NCBI GenBank assembly: GCA_003168255.1
Contig: PMSU01000031.1
Location: 45,667 to 109,666 of the forward strand
Length of the DNA stretch: 64,000 nt
Origin: Actinomycetota bacterium
GTDB taxonomy: Bacteria; Actinomycetota; Actinomycetes; Streptosporangiales; Streptosporangiaceae
Direction: 5' to 3'
Position numbers and translations under genes: made by a program. Below, one piece after another: positions 59,481 through 64,000 of the stretch. The notes beneath the pieces were generated by a model. It was given only the letters and a program-made list of their open reading frames with translations, searched no databases and was not told the origin of the DNA. How positions within the stretch are numbered: position 1 is the stretch's first letter; each line of letters begins with the position of its first letter.

Positions 59481-60740
59481 CTATAGCGGCCGGACGCTGA
59501 CCAGGAAGTTTGCCCACTGCGAGGCGGCGGATGTGGTTATCGGCTGGTCGGTGACCACGTGAGTCATGGTCACCGTGAGGCCCTGGGTCAGCGGCTTGAG
59601 TAGCTGGAGGACGAGGGACAGCGGGCTGCTCGGCGTGAGCGTCACCGCGATCCCGAGCAGATCGCCGGAGAGCTTCGTGGCGTACAGCACCACGTTCCCG
59701 CTGAATGAGAGCAGCGACGTGCTGGTCACCGCGACACTCCCGTTCTGGTGAATGGTGAGAGTCGGGCTGCCGGTCAGGGTGACCGACTGGAGGGTGAACT
59801 TCATCATCGGCACAGGCCCGCCGTAGGACCGAGGAACCTCCGCCACACCGTCGTAGGCGAGCCCGACGAGCCGGGCCGAGCTCGCGGTCAGGACGGCGGG
59901 AACGGCGGATGCCACCAGGCCGCTTCCCGACCGCGTCCGTCTGATCGTGGCGTTCTCGGAGTTGCCGGTGGACGCATTTGACCCGCCGGGTGCCGGGGCC
60001 TGCCCCGCAGACCCGCCTGCTGCTGGGGTAGGTGACCCTGTTGGCCCGGGGGACGGGCCGCCTGACGGCGTGGGAGAGGGACAGATAACGATGAGGATGC
60101 AGCCTTGCGGGGCGTTGGCCGCCGGCTGGGCGCGCGTCACCTGCTGGGCGTGCAACCCGGGGCCGAGCAGAAGCGAGAGGCTGAGCGGCATCGCGGCGAT
60201 GCTCAGCATCCGGTCGGTGCCGCGTGATTCCGGGCTGGGCGCTTTATCCGGCGCCCGGGGCTCGCCGAGCAGGAGGCAGAGCCCACCCGGGCCGGATCGC
60301 CGCCCGTCTCGATGCTCTCGCGCCTGGCCGGCTCCGGGTGACCAGGCGAAGGCCAGCGCCCCGCCGGTGATCCCGAGCAGCATCCCGAGGAAGAACCCGC
60401 CGTAATTGATGGTGTTGAACGTGGCCAGGGCCAGGATCACGGCGACGATCGAGTAGAACACGCGCTGAGCCGGGCTGAACCAGAGCAGCAGCCCGCAGAG
60501 CGCGAGCACGAATGCGATCATGGTCCCGACGAAGCCGTTTACCCCGCCGAGGCCGACGTGGAATGTCGGCCCGAGCGAGACCACGATCGTGGACAGGATC
60601 TCCCCGCCGCCGAGGACGATCAGCAACCCACCCCAGAACGGGCGGGTCCGCCGCCATTCCCGCAACGCCAGCCGTGCGCGCCTCACGCGCGTTGCGCGCT
60701 TCGCGTCGCCTGGCGGCGTAACGGGGTCCGCCGCAGTCAA
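59481..60740 (-). CDS. DUF6114-like membrane protein with secreted C-terminal domain
   Basis: A TTG at 60740 follows GGGAGG by six bases and gives 419 residues; a TTG at 60812 would overlap the upstream gene by 20 bp and lacks a ribosome site. The N-terminal part (REWRRTRPFWGGLLIVLGGG, GFVGTMIAFVLALCGLLLWF, VFYSIVAVILALATFNTINY, FFLGMLLGITGGALAFAW) has four membrane helices as in DUF6114. A Ser/Pro/Gly linker then leads to a beta-rich domain (LVGLAYDGVAEVP, MKFTLQSVTLTGSPTLTIHQ). This fused C-terminal domain makes it longer than the simple DUF6114 proteins I recall. Function unknown. Confidence 0.75.
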   Translation of the reverse strand: MTAADPVTPPGDAKRATRVRRARLALREWRRTRPFWGGLLIVLGGGEILSTIVVSLGPTFHVGLGGVNGFVGTMIAFVLALCGLLLWFSPAQRVFYSIVAVILALATFNTINYGGFFLGMLLGITGGALAFAWSPGAGQAREHRDGRRSGPGGLCLLLGEPRAPDKAPSPESRGTDRMLSIAAMPLSLSLLLGPGLHAQQVTRAQPAANAPQGCILIVICPSPTPSGGPSPGPTGSPTPAAGGSAGQAPAPGGSNASTGNSENATIRRTRSGSGLVASAVPAVLTASSARLVGLAYDGVAEVPRSYGGPVPMMKFTLQSVTLTGSPTLTIHQNGSVAVTSTSLLSFSGNVVLYATKLSGDLLGIAVTLTPSSPLSLVLQLLKPLTQGLTVTMTHVVTDQPITTSAASQWANFLVSVRPL

Positions 60741-60792
60741 GGATTTCCTCCCTAGCCTCGGTGCCTCTGCCCGGCCGAGCCTCGCGGATCCC

Positions 60793-61392
60793 TCAGCAGG
60801 CGGCGCCGCCAATCTGCAGGTGGAAGCCGGGCAGCTTGAATGTGCCCGCCGTTGTTGACCAGGCCACCTGGCGCACCCCGGTAATGGAGACCGCGCTGGC
60901 CTGCTGCCCGAACGTGCCGACTTGCCCGACGTCGCCCGGCACCTGGCTCAGCGTGCTGGCGTCCTGGCCGACACTGATGTTCTGGAAGGTGGCATCCCCA
61001 GAAAGATCGGTCGCCCCGACGACCAGATTCGACGCGGTAACGGGCGTACTGCCACTGCCTGCGGTGATCCGCAGGGTCATACCCATCACCTTCACGCTCT
61101 GGCAGAGGTTGGACAGCGTGGCATTGCGGATCACCGAGACCGCTACGGGCTGGGTTTTCCCGTTGGCTTCCTGGTAGCTCGAGCCGTACTGCTCGAAGCC
61201 GGTGCCGCTTAGCTTGTTCGCCGTCACGATGAACTGCTGACCAGATACGGAGAACGAAGCGGCAACGGCGCCTCTCGCGGTGAGCCCGATCAGGACGACG
61301 GCCACCGCGGCGGCGGGAAGCATGACGATGCCGAACCGGCGCCAGCGGACCCGGCCGTACCCGGGCGAGGTGATGCTCTCAGACGAGGCCAT
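60793..61392 (-). CDS. DUF6230-like secreted protein
   Basis: The ATG at 61392 follows AGGGAG; 199 residues. An N-terminal signal or anchor (FGIVMLPAAAVAVVLIGLTA) is followed by a beta-rich domain (ASFSVSGQQFIVTANKLSGT, LCQSVKV, NLVVGATDLSGDATFQNISV, GAAC end). The pairing of a DUF6230-type secreted gene directly before a DUF6114-type gene is common in Streptomyces-like genomes, where they have sometimes been labelled cholesterol esterases without proof. The 242-bp region 61393-61634 upstream holds no gene that I can support. Confidence 0.78.
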   Translation of the reverse strand: MASSESITSPGYGRVRWRRFGIVMLPAAAVAVVLIGLTARGAVAASFSVSGQQFIVTANKLSGTGFEQYGSSYQEANGKTQPVAVSVIRNATLSNLCQSVKVMGMTLRITAGSGSTPVTASNLVVGATDLSGDATFQNISVGQDASTLSQVPGDVGQVGTFGQQASAVSITGVRQVAWSTTAGTFKLPGFHLQIGGAAC

Positions 61393-61634
61393 GGCGGCTC
61401 CCTGTGAGGTTTTCGTGATCTTGTCAGACACGATGGGGAACGTGAACGCTGGCACCACTAACGGTGTTCAGTCTCACGAGTCAAGCTTCCGGTTACAGAT
61501 CCGGTACTTTCTACAGCCCACCGCTTACTTAACGTAGCATCTTCCCTCAGTCAAGCTGACACGGGGTGCTTACGGACAGTGAACTGGTGGCCAGGCGCCG
61601 GGCGAATGACGGTGGCTGGTAGCACAATGCCCCT

Positions 61635-63332
61635 GTGCTCCTGAACGAGATCGCGCGCGTCTCCGCGGAGGTCGCCCAGGTGACCGGGCGCCGGGCGAAA
61701 ATCGATCTGATCGCGAGCCTGCTTGCGCGAACGGAAGCTGGCGAGGTGCCAATCGCGGTGGCGTTCCTGTCTGGCGAACTGCGCCAGCGCCAGATCGGGG
61801 TCGGTTACGCTGCGCTCACGGATTTGCTCAGCTCCCGCGCAGCCGCCACCCGCCCTGTCCCGGGAACCTCGCCCGCGGCCGCGGAGCCTACCTTGACCAT
61901 CGGCGAGGCGGACGACGTGTTCGCCGCCATCGCGGTGGTTGCCGGGACCGGTGCGCAGGCAGCGCGGCGACGGCTGCTCGCGGATCTGTTCGGACGCGCG
62001 ACCGAGGGCGAGCGCTCTTTCCTTGCCCAGCTAGTCGCCGGTGAGCTGCGGCAGGGCGCACTCGAGGGCGTAATGATCGAGGCAGTGGCGCAGGCCGCCG
62101 CAGTCCCGGCGCACGAGGTCAGGCGTGCACTGCTGCTCGGCGGGTCACTGCCGGCCGTGGCCCGCGCCGCCCTGTGCGGATCCGCGGATCCTCTCGATCC
62201 CAGTCGGCAACGGGGCCAGGCCAGCGGCGGTCCGGTTGACGCCCTCACCGCTCTGCGCTCCTTCACCCTGCGGGTGGGCCGACCGCTGCGCCCGATGCTC
62301 GCCGCCGCCGCGCCCACCATCGCGGCAGCCATGCAGAAGGTCACGCCCGCCGGAATCGAGTGGAAGATCGACGGTATCCGCGTGCAGGTGCATAAGGACG
62401 GAAGGCAGATCTCCGTCTTCACCCGCACGCTGGATGACATCACCGGCCGCGTTCCTGAGATCGTCGAGGCTGTGCTCGCGCTTCCCGCTGACTCAGCCGT
62501 TCTCGATGGCGAGGCGGTCGCGCTCTATCCGGACGGGCGGCCGCGGCCGTTCCAGGTCACCGCGAGCCGGGCGGGCAGCCGGGCCGAAGTGGAATCGCGA
62601 CGCGACCGTGTTCCGCTGACTCTGTTCTTTTTCGATGTACTGCACATCGACGGCACCGACCTGATCGACGCTCCCGCACACGAGCGGTACGCCGCGCTCG
62701 CCCGGCTACTGCCCACCGGGCTAGTGATCCCGCGCACGGTTACCGCGGAGCCCGGCGTCGCCGAGGCCTTCTTCAATGATGCCGTGGCGCGAGGTCACGA
62801 GGGAGTCGTGCTCAAATCGCTTGACTCGCCGTACGCCACCGGCCGCCGGGGCAGCGAGTGGATCAAGGTAAAGCCGCGCCACACCCTCGACCTCGTGGTA
62901 CTCGCGGCGGAGTGGGGTCATGGGCGTCGCCGTGGCTGGCTGTCCAATCTGCATCTCGGCGCCAGGGATCCGGTCACCGGCGATCTTGTGATGCTCGGCA
63001 AGACCTTCAAGGGCCTGACCGATCAGATGCTGGCCTGGCAGACCGGCAGGCTGCTTGAGCTGGCCGATCCCGGCCAGACCCCGCCACCAGGCGACATCCG
63101 GGAGGCCCGCGGCGTGCTAAGGGTGCGTCCGGATCTGGTGGTGGAGATCGCCTTCGACGGGGTCCAGGCCAGCCGCAGGTACCCGGGCGGCCTCGCGCTG
63201 AGATTCGCCAGGGTGATCAGGTACCGGCCAGACAAGAAGGCAACCGAGGCGGACACGATCGACGCCGTCCGGGCCTTCGGCCCAGCTAGCCAGCCGGACG
63301 CGAAGGCCGGTCTCCTCGGTGACCTCGCGTAG
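61635..63332 (+). CDS. ligB: ATP-dependent DNA ligase (LigB-type)
   Basis: 565 residues from a GTG at 61635. The N-terminal all-helical DNA-binding domain (about 1-210) is followed by the adenylation domain with catalytic Lys244 in EWKIDGIRV, AVLDGEAVAL, FFFDVLHIDG, EGVVLKSLDSPY and WIKVKP. The OB-fold domain has LDLVVLAAEWGHGRRRGWLS then NLHLGA. Size and order match mycobacterial LigB-type ligases rather than LigD or LigC. It seals nicks in repair; the essential NAD-dependent ligase is not in this window. Confidence 0.92.
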   Translation: MLLNEIARVSAEVAQVTGRRAKIDLIASLLARTEAGEVPIAVAFLSGELRQRQIGVGYAALTDLLSSRAAATRPVPGTSPAAAEPTLTIGEADDVFAAIAVVAGTGAQAARRRLLADLFGRATEGERSFLAQLVAGELRQGALEGVMIEAVAQAAAVPAHEVRRALLLGGSLPAVARAALCGSADPLDPSRQRGQASGGPVDALTALRSFTLRVGRPLRPMLAAAAPTIAAAMQKVTPAGIEWKIDGIRVQVHKDGRQISVFTRTLDDITGRVPEIVEAVLALPADSAVLDGEAVALYPDGRPRPFQVTASRAGSRAEVESRRDRVPLTLFFFDVLHIDGTDLIDAPAHERYAALARLLPTGLVIPRTVTAEPGVAEAFFNDAVARGHEGVVLKSLDSPYATGRRGSEWIKVKPRHTLDLVVLAAEWGHGRRRGWLSNLHLGARDPVTGDLVMLGKTFKGLTDQMLAWQTGRLLELADPGQTPPPGDIREARGVLRVRPDLVVEIAFDGVQASRRYPGGLALRFARVIRYRPDKKATEADTIDAVRAFGPASQPDAKAGLLGDLA

Positions 63333-63404
63333 CGCTTCCCGCGGCCATCGTGAGCAGATCGTGTGGCTGTTCCATCCGGCTGACGGCCAGCGGGCGGGCA
63401 CGGC

Positions 63405-64000
63405 TCACAGAGTCCAGAGTGCTTGTGTGGGTGTCAGGCGGGCGGCGCGGATGGCGGGCACGAGTCCGGCGATGGCGCCGATGAGGAGGGCGGCGCCGAG
63501 GCCGCCGGCCCACGCTTCGGGGGGGATGACGATTGCCCAGCCCTTGGCGTGGGCATAGATGGCGGTGGCGCCGGCGCCGGCGATGTCCCCGGCGGCTCCG
63601 CCGGCCAGGGCGAGCAGGATGGCCTCGGCCAGGAACTGGGCGCGGATCTGGCCTCTGGTGGCGCCCAGCGCGCGGCGTAGCCCGATTTCCTGGCGGCGCT
63701 CCAGCACGGAGATGATCATGATGTTGGCCACGCCGACCGCGCCGACCAGCAGCGCGACCGCGCCCAGGCCTAGGAACAGGGTGTCGAAGGCGCCGGCGGC
63801 GTCGGCCTGGGCGGTGAGGGCGTCCGAGGGCTGGGAGACGTTGACCTGGCTGGGGTTTTCCGGGTTGGCCTGGGTCCCGAGCAGGTTGTCCACGGCGGTG
63901 ACCTGGCTGTTGGCGGCGCGCAGGTAGATCTCTGAGGGGTGCCCGTCGAGGCCGAGGTAGTGCTCGGCGGCGGGGAAGCCGACCAGGACCGAGGTGTCGA
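63405..64000 (-). CDS. ABC transporter permease, FtsX/MacB-type (N-terminus outside window)
   Basis: The frame runs from the stop at 63405 to the window edge, about 198 C-terminal residues. It ends a periplasmic-type domain (HYLGLDGHPSEIYLRAANSQ) and then shows the FtsX core: GLGAVALLVGAVGVANIMII, SVLERRQEIGLRRALGATRG, ILLALAGGAAGDIAGAGATA and the last helix LGAALLIGAIAGLVPAIRAA. The pattern ERRQEIGLRRALGAT is diagnostic of MacB-like permeases. Its ATPase partner is presumably beyond the window. Confidence 0.88.
   Translation of the reverse strand, partial: DTSVLVGFPAAEHYLGLDGHPSEIYLRAANSQVTAVDNLLGTQANPENPSQVNVSQPSDALTAQADAAGAFDTLFLGLGAVALLVGAVGVANIMIISVLERRQEIGLRRALGATRGQIRAQFLAEAILLALAGGAAGDIAGAGATAIYAHAKGWAIVIPPEAWAGGLGAALLIGAIAGLVPAIRAARLTPTQALWTL

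Overview
The window is high-GC DNA with actinomycete gene content. It carries the serine/threonine-kinase and cell-wall cluster fhaA-fhaB-pstP-rodA-pbpA-pknA-pknB, crgA, a class E sortase, a complete mce lipid-transport operon with its own ATPase, a DUF6230/DUF6114 pair and several secreted sedolisins. The best guess is a Streptosporangiales-like or related filamentous actinomycete; genus cannot be read from the sequence alone.

Layout. 1-2.2 kb: a polyprenol-phosphate mannosyltransferase (cut by the window edge) overlapping a GT2 glycosyltransferase. 2.2-8.5 kb: anti-sigma signalling pieces (STAS, RsbW-like), a decayed ISAzo13-type insertion sequence with good terminal repeats (3598-4929), and a MarR regulator divergent from a two-gene polysaccharide-type ABC exporter with paired operators and 24-bp tandem repeats between them. 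8.5-17.3 kb: a sedolisin with lectin domains, a PAS/GAF histidine kinase, an FAD oxidase, a DNA glycosylase, a universal stress protein, a thioesterase and tRNA-Leu(CAG). 17.6-26.7 kb: the conserved origin-proximal growth and division operon, almost entirely translationally coupled; at fhaB/pstP a 20-bp tandem duplication has made a seven-codon bridging minigene. 26.7-36.6 kb, all minus strand: an SBBP-repeat beta-propeller protein, three short sedolisins, a 37-residue acidic peptide and a giant LuxR (LAL) ATPase regulator. 36.7-44.2 kb: a PucR regulator divergent from four tandem secreted paralogues, a remnant of another copy, and two further secreted proteins that appear to share the same cysteine module. 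44.3-55.7 kb: mceG-yrbEA-yrbEB-mceABCDEF plus two Mce-associated proteins. 55.8-58.7 kb: the synteny resumes with a small membrane protein, class E sortase, crgA, rhomboid protease and cyclophilin. 58.8-64 kb: a repeat protein, the DUF6114/DUF6230 pair, an ATP-dependent DNA ligase and a cut FtsX/MacB-type permease.

How it fits together. The pknB cluster and the sortase/crgA/rhomboid/ppi cluster are normally close neighbours near oriC in actinobacteria. Here about 29 kb of secreted proteins, proteases, regulators and an mce importer lies between them. That block is mostly cell-surface and secreted functions: sedolisin secretion under a large regulator, and a lipid importer preceded by a family of small disulfide-containing secreted proteins. 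A perfect inverted pair of DnaA boxes lies between crgA and the rhomboid gene.
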